Below, one piece after another: positions 30,069-38,568 of a DNA stretch of 64,000 nt. Numbering within the stretch: the first letter of the stretch is position 1; each line of letters begins with the position of its first letter. Source of the DNA: Mesobacillus jeotgali (GTDB lineage: Bacteria; Bacillota; Bacilli; Bacillales; Cytobacillaceae); NCBI RefSeq assembly GCF_900166585.1, contig NZ_FVZC01000008.1, forward strand, positions 186,001 to 250,000, written 5' to 3'. The notes beneath the pieces were generated by a model. That model was not told where the DNA came from and ran no database searches. It was given only the letters and a program-made list of their open reading frames with translations. A program made the position numbers and the translations under genes.

Positions 30069-30473
30069 ATGGCTAACAATAAACGAAACAATAATAATGA
30101 TGAAAAGATGTCTCGTGAAGAAAGAGGACGCATGGGTGGCGAAGCAACAGCTGAAAACCATGGCAGCGAATTCTATCAGGAAATAGGCCGCAAAGGCGGA
30201 GAGGCAACAGCTGAGAGCCACGATAAAGAATTCTACCAAGAAATCGGTAAAAAGGGTGGCGAAGCAACAGCTGAGAACCACGACAGCGAATTCTACCAGG
30301 AAATCGGTAAAAAAGGTGGAGAAGCTACAGCTGAAAACCACGACAAGGAATTCTATCAGGAAATCGGCCGCAAAGGCGGAGAAGCGACTTCTGAGAACCA
30401 TGACCGAAGCTTCTATGAAGAAATCGGTGAAAAAGGCGGCAACGCCCGCAACAATAACAACAACAACGACTAA
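30069..30473 (+). CDS. KGG-repeat general stress protein, GsiB-like
   Basis: This 134-residue, very hydrophilic protein consists of an Asn-rich start, then five near-identical 20-residue repeats of the form GGEATAENHDKEFYQEIGKK, and an Asn-rich end. Each repeat holds a (K/M)GGEA motif, as in B. subtilis GsiB and plant group-1 LEA proteins, believed to protect against drying or heat. Repeats are also conserved at DNA level (60 bp), so copy number may vary between strains. AAGGAGGA precedes ATG 30069, and a sigma-B-like promoter lies about 50 bp upstream. A strong terminator follows. Confidence 0.88.
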   Translation: MANNKRNNNNDEKMSREERGRMGGEATAENHGSEFYQEIGRKGGEATAESHDKEFYQEIGKKGGEATAENHDSEFYQEIGKKGGEATAENHDKEFYQEIGRKGGEATSENHDRSFYEEIGEKGGNARNNNNNND

Positions 30474-30502
30474 TCATACGGCTTAGAAAGCCAAGAATGA
30501 GA

Positions 30503-30546
30503 AAAACACGGCAGCATCACATTAGTGATGGATGCCGTGTTTTTTT
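30503..30546 (+). terminator. Terminator after the KGG-repeat gene
   Basis: AAACACGGCA (30504-30513) pairs with TGCCGTGTTT (30533-30542), with an inner ATCAC/GTGAT stem, then TTTT. Confidence 0.85.
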
Positions 30547-30611
30547 GTGTTCTACTTTTTTCATTTCTCTCATATCCATTTAGTAGAATCAAAACTGATG
30601 AGGTGAATGAA

Positions 30612-31055
30612 ATGACATGGAAAATCAGAAGTGCAAATATGGAAGACTTAGCAAGGCTGGAGGCTTTTTTGACTGAGGCAGGTGTAAGCCCGGATGGTTT
30701 AGTAGATTCGATTGAAAACTTTTCATTGATGGAAAATCAGGCGGGGGAAATTAAAGCTTGTCTGGGTATAGAGTCTGTGGAGAAAGCGGGGTTGCTGCGT
30801 TCCTTTGTGGTCTCGCCGCAAATTGTTCAGCCTGATTTGATGCTTCTTTTTAAAAGAGCATTTTTGACCGCGAAAAGCCAGGAACTGGAGGAGCTTTACC
30901 TGGTCACCAACAAAATGAGCGCGGTTTCTTTTTTCGGCGGCCTTGGCTTCGAAATGGCGAACCCTTCTGAAATTCCCGACTCTCTTCTCGAAAAAAGTCA
31001 TTTAAAACAAGTTCTAACTGTGGATAACTCCGCAATTATGAAAATAATTCTGTGA
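30612..31055 (+). CDS. ywlB: GNAT-type N-acetyltransferase YwlB
   Basis: This 147-residue protein has the GNAT-like order: N-terminal WKIRSANMEDLARLEAFL, central IKACLGIESVEKAGLLRSFVVSP (beta4), then LVTNKMSAVSFFGGLGFEMA. The acetyl-CoA loop is less clear than in canonical members. It sits between spoIIR and ywlC as B. subtilis ywlB does. ATG 30612 has GAGGTGAA upstream; in-frame codons back to 30525 run through the preceding terminator. Its 3' end contains one perfect DnaA box. Substrate unknown. Confidence 0.75.
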   Translation: MTWKIRSANMEDLARLEAFLTEAGVSPDGLVDSIENFSLMENQAGEIKACLGIESVEKAGLLRSFVVSPQIVQPDLMLLFKRAFLTAKSQELEELYLVTNKMSAVSFFGGLGFEMANPSEIPDSLLEKSHLKQVLTVDNSAIMKIIL

Positions 31056-31256
31056 ATTGTGGATTAATCCACATAGTTATCCACTGTTTGATTAAAGTTG
31101 TACACAATTTGTGGATAAAAACTTGTTTTCGTGTGTTTCTTCTTTTATACTTTCATAGAAATAGACTAGTATAGCGAGTAATAAAAGGTGGATGTACATG
31201 CAAACACAAATGTGGACAGTGGATAAGAATGTGGATAATTTAAAAACATATCCACA
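31019..31256. promoter_or_regulatory. Cluster of eight DnaA boxes
   Basis: Three perfect DnaA boxes (TTATCCACA on one strand or the other) lie at 31019-31027, 31110-31118 and 31230-31238. Five with one mismatch are at 31058-31066 and 31065-31073 (together the palindrome TGTGGATTAATCCACA), 31077-31085, 31218-31226 and 31248-31256. They span the ywlB end, the gap and the ywlC start. I recall a DnaA-binding cluster near ywlC in B. subtilis that titrates DnaA. Confidence 0.8.
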
Positions 31257-32241
31257 AATTAATGAAGCTGCACAAAAATTGAAGCAAAAAGAGGTAGTAG
31301 CATTTCCAACAGAAACAGTTTATGGCCTTGGCGGCAACGCAAAAAGCGATGATGCTGTCTTGAAAATATTCGAAGCCAAAGGTAGGCCCGGAGATAATCC
31401 CCTGATCATCCATATTGCAAATCGGGAACAGATTAACTCTTTTGTAAAAAAAGTCCCCGAAAATGCATTGAGATTAATGGATGCATTCTGGCCAGGTCCG
31501 TTGACGCTCATCCTGGAAAAAAAAGAAGGAGTGCTTTCTGAAAAAGCAACTGCCGGATTATCGACAGTTGCTGTCAGGATGCCTGACCATCCTGTAGCGC
31601 TGGCGCTCCTTGAAGCATCCTGCCTTCCGCTGGCGGCTCCAAGCGCAAACCTGTCAGGAAAACCGAGCCCGACGACGGCTGCCCATGTAGCCGATGATTT
31701 GACTGGCAGGATTGCCGGGATTGTTGATGGCGGACCGACAGGGGTGGGCCTTGAATCCACAGTAGTCGACTGCACATCTGAAATTCCAACGATTTTACGG
31801 CCTGGCGGAGTAACAAAGGAACAGCTGGAGGAAGTAGTTGGAGAGGTTTCTGCAGATCCGGCGTTGAAGGATACAAACCAGGCGCCGAAGTCTCCTGGGA
31901 TGAAGTACCGACATTATGCACCTAACTCTCCTTTCTATCTGGTTGATGGAAACAGGGAAGAAATCCAGCAGTTAGTAACTGAAAAGCGGAACGAAGGTTT
32001 GAAAGTCGGCGTGATGACCACGAAGGAGAACAGCGGATTTTATGACGCGAATGTCGTGATAGCCTGCGGTGAGAGAGGCCGTCTGGAAACCGTCGCAGAA
32101 GCACTTTATGATACACTTCGTGCCTTCAACCAGGAAGATCTCGATATAATTTTTGGTGAGATTTTTCCGGAGCAAGGAGTCGGACAGGCAATCATGAACC
32201 GATTATCCAAAGCATCCGGCTTACCGATTATTCAAAAATAA
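31198..32241 (+). CDS. ywlC: L-threonylcarbamoyladenylate synthase (Sua5 type)
   Basis: This 347-residue enzyme makes threonylcarbamoyl-AMP from threonine, bicarbonate and ATP for the t6A modification at position 37 of ANN-decoding tRNAs. The YrdC domain (about residues 20-210) has VVAFPTETVYGLGGNA, KGRPGDNPLIIHI, FWPGPLTLIL and the SANLSGKPSPT loop. A C-terminal Sua5 domain follows after SPGMKYRHYAPNSP. I prefer ATG 31198 because AAAAGGTGG ends at 31191, directly against ATG 31192. The first codons encode Trp/Asp/Asn-rich residues because they carry DnaA boxes. Confidence 0.93.
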   Translation: MQTQMWTVDKNVDNLKTYPQINEAAQKLKQKEVVAFPTETVYGLGGNAKSDDAVLKIFEAKGRPGDNPLIIHIANREQINSFVKKVPENALRLMDAFWPGPLTLILEKKEGVLSEKATAGLSTVAVRMPDHPVALALLEASCLPLAAPSANLSGKPSPTTAAHVADDLTGRIAGIVDGGPTGVGLESTVVDCTSEIPTILRPGGVTKEQLEEVVGEVSADPALKDTNQAPKSPGMKYRHYAPNSPFYLVDGNREEIQQLVTEKRNEGLKVGVMTTKENSGFYDANVVIACGERGRLETVAEALYDTLRAFNQEDLDIIFGEIFPEQGVGQAIMNRLSKASGLPIIQK

Positions 32242-32253
32242 AATATTTGAAGA

Positions 32254-32285
32254 AAAGCGCTTCAGCAGTTGGAGCGCTTTTTTTG
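32254..32285 (+). terminator. Terminator after ywlC
   Basis: AAAGCGCT (32254-32261) and AGCGCTTT (32273-32280) followed by TTTTT. Confidence 0.8.
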
Positions 32286-32289
32286 CGGA

Positions 32290-32971
32290 TAAATCCATTT
32301 GAGGCCGATATAATCCCGGTTGTTGAAGATTTAATCCCTGTTGAGACCGATATAATCCCGGTTGGCGAAGATTTAATCCCTGTTGAGACCGATATAATCC
32401 CGGTTGGCGAAGATTTAATCCCTGTTGAGACCGATATAATCCCGGTTGGCGAAGATTTAATCCCAGTTGAGGCAATATAATCCGGTTGTTGAAGGTTTAA
32501 TCCCAGTTGAGGCCAATATAATCCCGGTTGGCGAAGATTTAATCCCCGTTGGGGCCGATATAATCCCGGTTGTTGAAGATTTAATCCCCGTTGAGGCCAA
32601 TATAATTCCGGTTGGCGAAGATTTAATCCCTGTTGAGGCCGATATAATCCCGGTTGTTGAAGATTTAATCCCCGTTGAGACCGAAATAATCCCGGTTGGC
32701 GAAGATTTAATCCCTGTTGAGACCGATATAATCCCGGTTGGCGAAGATTTAATTCCAGTTGAGGCAATATAATCCCGGTTGTTGAAGATTTAATCCCCGT
32801 TGAGGCCAATATAATCCCGGTTGGCGAAGATTTAATCCCTGTTGAGGCCAATATAATCCATCCCGGTTGGCAAAGATTTAACCTTGTTGAGGCCAATATA
32901 GTCCCGGTTGTTGAAGATTTAATCCCAGTTGGGGCCAAAACCTGTCTATTCCTTGCTTCTAAATCCATTTG
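32290..32971. repeat. Array B: about fifteen 42-bp repeats (2 x 21 bp)
   Basis: Most of the 772-bp gap between ywlC and mntP is a tandem array. Each 42-bp unit is two related 21-bp halves, one like ATAATCCCGGTTGGCGAAGA and one like TTAATCCCTGTTGAGACCGA. Fifteen units can be counted starting near 32309. The sequence TAAATCCATTTG at 32290 and 32960 forms decayed end copies. Because 42 is a multiple of three, several frames stay open on both strands, including a 255-codon minus-strand frame. I regard these as artefacts. The last 40 bases hold the mntP ribosome site. Confidence 0.92.
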
Positions 32972-33013
32972 GACGTGCATATGCTGAATTAGCAAGTCCG
33001 AGGGGGCGAAGAC

Positions 33014-33568
33014 ATGGCAGCAATAGCCGGCGAATTATTCACACTGATGTTGATGGCATTCGCATTGGGAATGGATGCATTTTCAGTAGGTCTCGGAATG
33101 GGCATGTTCAGGCTGACGAAAAGGCATATTTTTAAAATCGGCGTCACCATCGGGTTGTTCCACGTATGGATGCCGCTGCTTGGCATGGTGGCAGGCAGAT
33201 TTTTATCCGAGCAATTCGGGGCAATAGCAGGATATATTGGCGGCCTTCTTCTAATTGTGCTCGGAGTCCAGATGATCTGGGCAAGTTTCAAGGAAGAAGA
33301 GACAAGCTTAATCACCCCGGTTGGCAAGGGCTTATTAGTTTTTGCCCTGAGCGTCAGCCTCGATAGTTTTTCTGTCGGCCTCACTCTGGGGATTTATGGC
33401 GCAAGGACGCTGCTTGTACTGATTTGCTTTGGGGTTGCCGCTATGGTTCTCACCTGGGCGGGCCTTCTGGTTGGGAAAAGAGTACAAGGGTGGCTCGGTA
33501 CATACAGTGAAGCATTGGGAGGCAGCATTTTGCTTGCGTTCGGGCTGAAATTGCTTCTGCCACTATAA
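33014..33568 (+). CDS. mntP: Manganese efflux pump MntP
   Basis: This 184-residue membrane protein exports Mn(II). It has six predicted helices in two inverted halves, each with the family's acidic signature: MDAFSVGLG (about residue 20) and LDSFSVGLT (about residue 117). B. subtilis YwlD is at the same place. GGGGGCG lies upstream of ATG 33014. The manganese yybP-ykoY riboswitch found before some mntP genes is not evident here; array B occupies the upstream DNA instead. Confidence 0.92.
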   Translation: MAAIAGELFTLMLMAFALGMDAFSVGLGMGMFRLTKRHIFKIGVTIGLFHVWMPLLGMVAGRFLSEQFGAIAGYIGGLLLIVLGVQMIWASFKEEETSLITPVGKGLLVFALSVSLDSFSVGLTLGIYGARTLLVLICFGVAAMVLTWAGLLVGKRVQGWLGTYSEALGGSILLAFGLKLLLPL

Positions 33569-33577
33569 AAATTTCTG

Positions 33578-33606
33578 TGCACCTGCATGGCAGGTGTATT
33601 TTTTTA
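33578..33606 (+). terminator. Terminator after mntP
   Basis: TGCACCTG (33578-33585) pairs with CAGGTGTA (33591-33598), then a run of T. Confidence 0.75.
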
Positions 33607-33723
33607 TAAAAACAATCTGGCTCTGCGTCTATCGCAGGGTTCTTTCCATTAAAATTAGCAAAAATGAAAATCCGAAGAGTTTGTCTTATAATGGAGAAAA
33701 GCTCAAATCAGGAGGGAAAACAC

Positions 33724-34161
33724 ATGGCGCGCGTATTATTTGTCTGTACGGGAAATACCTGCCGCAGCCCGATGGCGGAAGCTATTTTAAAAAGCAAGCA
33801 GCTGCCGGGTGTTGAGGTGAAATCAGCAGGAGTATATGCCCCCAATGGCGCGGAAGCTTCTATAAACACGAAGTTTGTGCTGGAGGAAAACAGGATCAGC
33901 CATGACCATCGCTCCTCGACATTGACTAAGGAAATGATCGATTGGGCGACATTGATCCTGACGATGACCGGGAGCCATAAAGGGTTGATCCTGAGCCAGT
34001 ATCCAGATGCGGCTAAAAAAACTTTTACACTGAAAGAATTTGCTGAGGAATGCGGAAGCCTCGATGTCGCAGACCCATTTGGCGGGAATGAGCAAATTTA
34101 TCGTGAAGCTTTTACAGAAATTCAAAAAAGTATCGAAAGAATCATCGATAAAATCCGATAA
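33724..34161 (+). CDS. ywlE: Protein-arginine phosphatase
   Basis: YwlE (145 residues) has the low-molecular-weight tyrosine phosphatase fold but removes phosphate from arginine residues added by McsB, opposing the mark that sends proteins to ClpCP. The active loop CTGNTCRSPMAEA begins at Cys7; Thr11 in that loop is the residue that selects phosphoarginine. The general acid Asp is in VADPFGG. ATG 33724 follows AGGAGG; the longer frame from 33664 is not needed. Confidence 0.93.
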   Translation: MARVLFVCTGNTCRSPMAEAILKSKQLPGVEVKSAGVYAPNGAEASINTKFVLEENRISHDHRSSTLTKEMIDWATLILTMTGSHKGLILSQYPDAAKKTFTLKEFAEECGSLDVADPFGGNEQIYREAFTEIQKSIERIIDKIR

Positions 34162-34226
34162 TACCCTTGAGAAAAACTTTTCGAAAGTGAAATGATGCAA
34201 AAACATCTTTTTCAGGGGGATTGTCA

Positions 34227-35522
34227 GTGGGTTCAAAACGCAGCTACAAAATGGGATTGCGAAAGAAAATGGTCATGCTGACGACTGTGTTGGCGATCAT
34301 TACGTATTCAACAAGCGCATTCTTCATCTATTTCCTTTATCCTTATGTCCAAAAGTTTATTGAAATCAATTCGGTTGTTTATACGGCGGCAATTCTTGGA
34401 ATGGGGATTTTCTGGTCCGGCCTGCTTGCATATATGGCTGCAGGGCTTATTATCAAGCCATTGCAGAAGCTGGAACAGTCTGCTTTGAAGGCAGCCCAGG
34501 GTGAGATTGGCGAGGATGTCGAAGTTTCAAAATCAGATGATGAAATCCGTTCTTTGGGACTGGCCTTCAATAATATGCTGTCAAACCTGCGTGAGATGGT
34601 CAGCCAGATTGATACAAATTTTAATGAAACAAATGAAAAAGTAGTTCGGATTTCCGGGCAATCCGCGGCAGCCTCAGAGCAGGCGTCGATTATTTCTGCG
34701 ACAATCAGGGAAATCGCGGCGGGCGCAGATTCTTCCGCACTATCCACACAGACAACGGCAGAATCGGTTGATGAAGTCATCCGTATCGCCGAGGATGTTC
34801 AGGAAAAAGCCCGAGCATCCGAATCTATTTCAGTGGAGATGGTCAAAGGTCTTCAACAATCAAAGGATGCTATCCACTCCTTGATTTCAGGGATAGAAAG
34901 ACTTGCCAATGACAACCGTGAATCGCTAGGCACGGTAAAACGTCTTGAAGAGAATGCGACAAAAGTAGTGCAGATCATCCAACTCGTTGGCGATATCGCG
35001 GCACAGACGAATTTACTGGCATTGAATGCTTCTATTGAAGCAGCGCGTGCGGGTGAGCATGGCAAAGGTTTTGCGGTTGTTGCCGAAGAAGTGAGGAAGC
35101 TTGCCGATCAGAGCGCGGATGCGGTCCAGGGAATTTCCGGGCTGATTCAAAACATCCAGGCTGAGGTCCAGAACGTCGTCGGCCAGATTTCCAGACAGGT
35201 CGAGACAGCGAATGGTGAAGCCAAAAAAGGCGAGAAGACGAATCAGGTGATTGAAGAAATGACAGGGACCATCCACCAGATGGCAGATGTAATCCATGCC
35301 ATTACCGGATTAGTTGAAACCCAAATGGAAACCATCCAGCACACATCCACCCAGTCGCAGGAAATGGCTGCGATAGCAGAAGAAACCTCGGCTGGAGCAT
35401 TGAGCGTAGCCTCAGCAGCTGAACAACAGGCAGAAGTGATTGCTGATGTAGAAGACCTGGCTTTGGAACTGAAAAGCCAGGCAGAAAAATTAAAAGGTAC
35501 AATTACGAAGTTTTCTTTATAG
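34227..35522 (+). CDS. Methyl-accepting chemotaxis-type protein lacking an external sensor domain
   Basis: This protein of about 431 residues has two closely spaced hydrophobic helices (about residues 10-34 and 47-72) joined by only about a dozen residues, then a HAMP-like linker ([20 protein letters not shown]) and a long coiled-coil signalling domain. The hairpin tip, [20 protein letters not shown] plus [19 protein letters not shown], is the canonical CheA/CheW contact site. With no extracytoplasmic ligand domain, it may sense membrane state, work through another receptor, or sense through its cytoplasmic part. GTG 34227 has CAGGGGGA at better spacing than TTG 34221. Its place between ywlE and rpiB is an insertion relative to B. 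subtilis. Confidence 0.88.
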   Translation: MGSKRSYKMGLRKKMVMLTTVLAIITYSTSAFFIYFLYPYVQKFIEINSVVYTAAILGMGIFWSGLLAYMAAGLIIKPLQKLEQSALKAAQGEIGEDVEVSKSDDEIRSLGLAFNNMLSNLREMVSQIDTNFNETNEKVVRISGQSAAASEQASIISATIREIAAGADSSALSTQTTAESVDEVIRIAEDVQEKARASESISVEMVKGLQQSKDAIHSLISGIERLANDNRESLGTVKRLEENATKVVQIIQLVGDIAAQTNLLALNASIEAARAGEHGKGFAVVAEEVRKLADQSADAVQGISGLIQNIQAEVQNVVGQISRQVETANGEAKKGEKTNQVIEEMTGTIHQMADVIHAITGLVETQMETIQHTSTQSQEMAAIAEETSAGALSVASAAEQQAEVIADVEDLALELKSQAEKLKGTITKFSL

Positions 35523-35526
35523 ATTG

Positions 35527-35559
35527 AAACCCCATGGTACTCAGTGCTGTGGGGTTTTT
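35527..35559 (+). terminator. Terminator after the chemotaxis gene
   Basis: AAACCCCA (35527-35534) and TGGGGTTT (35550-35557), then T residues. Confidence 0.75.
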
Positions 35560-35565
35560 GTTTGT

Positions 35566-35670
35566 TGGTCGATATATACGAAAAAATGGTCGATAAAATT
35601 AAAAATCCACTGATATAATTCGAAAAATGGTTGATATTTTTGCAAAAGTGGTGGATATCTTTTGAGTGGT
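35566..35670. repeat. Array D: five 21-bp repeats, same family as array C
   Basis: TGGTCGATA-type units start near 35566, 35587, 35608 (divergent), 35628 and 35649, period 21. The consensus TGGTCGATATA plus an A-rich stretch equals the reverse complement of array C. It directly follows the terminator of the chemotaxis gene, as array C follows that of spoIIR. Confidence 0.8.
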
Positions 35671-35813
35671 CGCAAATACAGACGGCATAATGCTGAGTTG
35701 AGTGTGAAATAATCCAAAACCAATTCGAATTCTTTATAAATAAGAATGAATATGAGAAAATAACTTTAGATTTAAACGCCCCGCAAGCCGGGAATACATA
35801 GGAGGATTTTACA

Positions 35814-36257
35814 ATGAAAGTTGCTATTGCTTCAGACCATGGCGGAGTCAACATCCGCGAAGAAATTAAGAATTTAATGGATGAAATGAGTATTCAGTAT
35901 GAAGATTTCGGCTGTGAATGCGGAACTTCTGTTGACTATCCGGACTATGCACTTCCGGTTGCTGAAAAAGTGGCGAACGGAGAATTCGATAGGGGAATTT
36001 TGATTTGTGGTACAGGCATTGGCATGAGCATCGCGGCGAACAAGGTAAAAGGCATCCGCTGTGCATTGGTGCATGATGTATTCAGCGCTAGGGCAACAAG
36101 ACAGCACAATGACAGCAATATGCTGGCAATGGGCGAACGTGTAATCGGACCTGGATTGGCTCGTGAAATCGCCGCAGTTTGGCTATCTGAAGAATATGAA
36201 GGCGGCCGCCACGAAAACCGTGTAGGCAAAATCAAGGAGTATGAAAATAAGCAATAA
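35814..36257 (+). CDS. rpiB: Ribose-5-phosphate isomerase B
   Basis: RpiB (147 residues) interconverts ribose 5-phosphate and ribulose 5-phosphate. MKVAIASDHGGVNIREEI, the catalytic Cys in GILICGTGIGMSIAANK, and RATRQHNDSNMLAMGERVIG are family signatures. GGAGG precedes ATG 35814. B. subtilis YwlF is at the same place. The ywlG gene starts 30 bases later, so they are co-transcribed. Confidence 0.95.
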   Translation: MKVAIASDHGGVNIREEIKNLMDEMSIQYEDFGCECGTSVDYPDYALPVAEKVANGEFDRGILICGTGIGMSIAANKVKGIRCALVHDVFSARATRQHNDSNMLAMGERVIGPGLAREIAAVWLSEEYEGGRHENRVGKIKEYENKQ

Positions 36258-36287
36258 GGGGCCTATTTTGAAAAGGAGGCGTTAGAA

Positions 36288-36854
36288 CTGTCTATTGAAC
36301 AATGGGAAGCAGAATTGAACTCCATCCTTACTGATTTTAATGAGCAAGTACATTTGAAAAAAGACCAGGTGCTGGTTGTTGGCTGCAGCACGAGTGAAAT
36401 CATCGGGCAGCGGATCGGCACAGCTGGAACAGATGATGTTGCGGCAATGGTCTTCAGGCAGCTACGCGAACTGCAGAAAAAGACGGGCATCCAGCTTGCT
36501 TTTCAGTGCTGTGAGCATTTAAACCGGGCAATCGTCGTTGAACGTGAAACAGTTGAACAGAAGCAGCTGGAAGAAGTGACGGTAATTCCGGTGAGGACCG
36601 CAGGCGGGGCTATGGCAACACATGCATACCAAAACTTCGATAATCCTGTTGTCGTTGAATTCATCAAGGCCGATGCCGGCATCGATATTGGCGACACCTT
36701 GATTGGAATGCAAATGAAGCATGTCGCAGTGCCAGTAAGAGTTCAGCAGAAAAGCGTCGGCCATGCCCATGTGACACTGGCAAAAACAAGGCCTAAGCTG
36801 ATTGGCGGCGCCCGAGCAGTTTACGAACGAACAAACGAAAATGAATCATGTTGA
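36288..36854 (+). CDS. ywlG: TIGR01440/DUF436 family protein YwlG
   Basis: This conserved protein of about 188 residues has unknown function; [19 protein letters not shown] and [19 protein letters not shown] are typical. The first standard start in frame is TTG 36315. However, the codons before it (SIEQWEAEL) match the N-terminus of B. subtilis YwlG, and a strong AGGAGG at 36274-36279 lies 8 bases before CTG 36288. No ATG, GTG or TTG exists between them in frame. I therefore propose a CTG start. It follows rpiB and precedes glyA, as in B. subtilis. Confidence 0.8.
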   Translation: MSIEQWEAELNSILTDFNEQVHLKKDQVLVVGCSTSEIIGQRIGTAGTDDVAAMVFRQLRELQKKTGIQLAFQCCEHLNRAIVVERETVEQKQLEEVTVIPVRTAGGAMATHAYQNFDNPVVVEFIKADAGIDIGDTLIGMQMKHVAVPVRVQQKSVGHAHVTLAKTRPKLIGGARAVYERTNENESC

Positions 36855-36866
36855 TAGATGAAGAAG

Positions 36867-36895
36867 CAGAACCTGTTCAATGGTTCTGTTTTTTC
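36867..36895 (+). terminator. Terminator after ywlG
   Basis: CAGAACC (36867-36873) and GGTTCTG (36882-36888), then TTTTTT. Confidence 0.8.
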
Positions 36896-36993
36896 TGGCG
36901 TCATCCTTTTCTTTCATCATAATATCGGCTAAAATAAGAATGAATTTTCTAATAACGAATCCAGACAATACATAATCAAGAGGGGGAACTTAA

Positions 36994-38235
36994 GTGAAGC
37001 ACTTGTCACAGCAAGACAACCAGGTATTTGCAGCGATGCAGGATGAATTGAAGCGCCAGCGTACGAAAATTGAACTGATTGCGTCCGAAAACTTTGTCAG
37101 TGAAGCAGTCATGGAAGCCCAGGGATCTGTACTAACGAATAAGTATGCAGAAGGCTATCCAGGCCGCCGTTATTATGGCGGTTGCGAGCATGTCGATGTT
37201 GTTGAAAACATTGCCCGTGACCGTGCGAAGGAAATCTTCGGAGCTGAGCACGTAAACGTTCAGCCGCATTCTGGCGCACAGGCGAATATGGCGGTTTATT
37301 TTACCATCCTTGAACAGGGTGATACTGTCCTCGGGATGAATCTGTCGCACGGCGGACACCTGACGCATGGCAGCCCGGTAAACTTCAGCGGTGTGCAGTA
37401 CAATTTCGTCGAGTACGGTGTCGACGAAGACACTCATCTCATCAATTACGATGTTGTTCTGGAAAAAGCCCGCGAGCACAAGCCAAAGCTGATTGTTGCC
37501 GGTGCAAGTGCATATCCAAGAGCGATTGATTTCAAGCGTTTCCGTGAAATCGCGGATGAAGTCGGCGCTTATTTGATGGTCGATATGGCGCATATCGCCG
37601 GTTTGGTTGCAGCAGGACTGCACCAGAATCCGGTACCGTACGCAGACTTTGTCACTACGACTACTCATAAAACACTTCGCGGACCACGCGGCGGAATGAT
37701 CCTTTGCAAGGAAGAATATGCGAAGAAAATCGACAAGTCCATCTTCCCGGGTATTCAGGGAGGCCCGCTGATGCACGTCATCGCTGCCAAAGCGGTTGCT
37801 TTCGGCGAAGCGCTTGAGGGTTCTTTTAAAGAATATGCGGAAAGTATCATTTCGAATGCCAACCGTCTGGCAGAAGGCTTGAAAAAGGAAGGCATTGACC
37901 TTGTTTCTGGCGGAACGGACAATCACCTGCTATTGGTTGATCTGCGCTCACTTGGTTTGACTGGAAAAGTAGCGGAAAAGGTGCTGGACGAAATCGGCAT
38001 CACCGTCAATAAAAATACAATTCCATTCGATCCGGAAAGCCCGTTTGTCACAAGCGGAATCCGTATCGGTACGGCAGCGGTAACAAGCCGCGGTTTCGCA
38101 CACGAAGAGATGGATGAAATCGCATCACTGATTGCCTTCACATTGAAAAACTATGAAGATGAAACAAAGCTTGAAGAAGCAAGCAAACGCGTCGAAGATC
38201 TGACAAGCAAGTTCGAACTATACCCTGAGAGATAA
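36994..38235 (+). CDS. glyA: Serine hydroxymethyltransferase
   Basis: GlyA (413 residues) is a pyridoxal-phosphate enzyme converting serine and tetrahydrofolate to glycine and methylenetetrahydrofolate, the main source of one-carbon units. The PLP-binding Lys is in [15 protein letters not shown] (about residue 226). [32 protein letters not shown] and the C-terminal [13 protein letters not shown] are conserved. GTG 36994 is the start, with AGGGGGAA upstream. A terminator follows at 38247. The long antisense frame at 37132-37926 is a shadow. Confidence 0.97.
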   Translation: MKHLSQQDNQVFAAMQDELKRQRTKIELIASENFVSEAVMEAQGSVLTNKYAEGYPGRRYYGGCEHVDVVENIARDRAKEIFGAEHVNVQPHSGAQANMAVYFTILEQGDTVLGMNLSHGGHLTHGSPVNFSGVQYNFVEYGVDEDTHLINYDVVLEKAREHKPKLIVAGASAYPRAIDFKRFREIADEVGAYLMVDMAHIAGLVAAGLHQNPVPYADFVTTTTHKTLRGPRGGMILCKEEYAKKIDKSIFPGIQGGPLMHVIAAKAVAFGEALEGSFKEYAESIISNANRLAEGLKKEGIDLVSGGTDNHLLLVDLRSLGLTGKVAEKVLDEIGITVNKNTIPFDPESPFVTSGIRIGTAAVTSRGFAHEEMDEIASLIAFTLKNYEDETKLEEASKRVEDLTSKFELYPER

Positions 38236-38246
38236 TATTTCACCCG

Positions 38247-38276
38247 GCGGTCCTCCATGAATGAGGGCCGCTTTTT
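38247..38276 (+). terminator. Terminator after glyA
   Basis: GCGGTCCTC (38247-38255) and GAGGGCCGC (38263-38271), one G-T pair, then TTTTT. Confidence 0.8.
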
Positions 38277-38313
38277 ATAAAAATCTAAGATTGTTTATTT
38301 TAATTGGAGAAAT

Positions 38314-38431
38314 TTCCAGCTCTAGCGCCTAGCCCCTCGAGACGCTTCGGTCCGCCCGATGAAGTCAAAGAACGACTTCACTGGTCGGCCCTCCAGCGCT
38401 TGTCGGGGCTGACCAAGGCGCTTACGCTTTT
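38314..38431. repeat. REP-like tapered palindrome before upp
   Basis: This element, in a 333-bp spacer without genes, begins TTCCAGCTCTAGCGCCTAGC and ends GGCGCTTACGCTTTTC. Nested arms are AGCGCCTAGCCCC (38324-38336) with GGGGCT (38405-38410) and AGGCGCT (38416-38422), and an inner GAAGTC (38361) with GACTTC (38374). I recognise it as a dispersed intergenic repeat common in Bacillus relatives (ends CAGCTCCAGCGCCTAGCCCC and GGGGCTGACCAAGGCGCT). A small frame across it is not a gene. The remaining 135 bases to upp show only its ribosome site. Confidence 0.75.
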
Positions 38432-38568
38432 CTATCAAAAATCAGTACGCTGTAGCGGTTGCTTGTCCAGTAGTTTTTCTGTAAAATTAAACGAAGTGTG
38501 ATTCAGCAGATCTTACATATAACAGACAGGTGTTCACAACTCATTTACCTTAAAAAGGAGCGATACAC

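Noticed and set aside
32228..32995. 255-codon minus-strand gene (and plus-strand frames) over array B
   Set aside because: The 42-bp unit is a multiple of three, so frames stay open automatically. There is no ribosome site, and the codons simply follow the repeat.
37132..37926. 264-codon antisense frame in glyA
   Set aside because: It is a shadow of a highly biased codon pattern on the other strand, without a ribosome site or recognisable protein.
38304..38501. 65-codon frame in the glyA-upp gap
   Set aside because: It lies across a REP-like palindrome.
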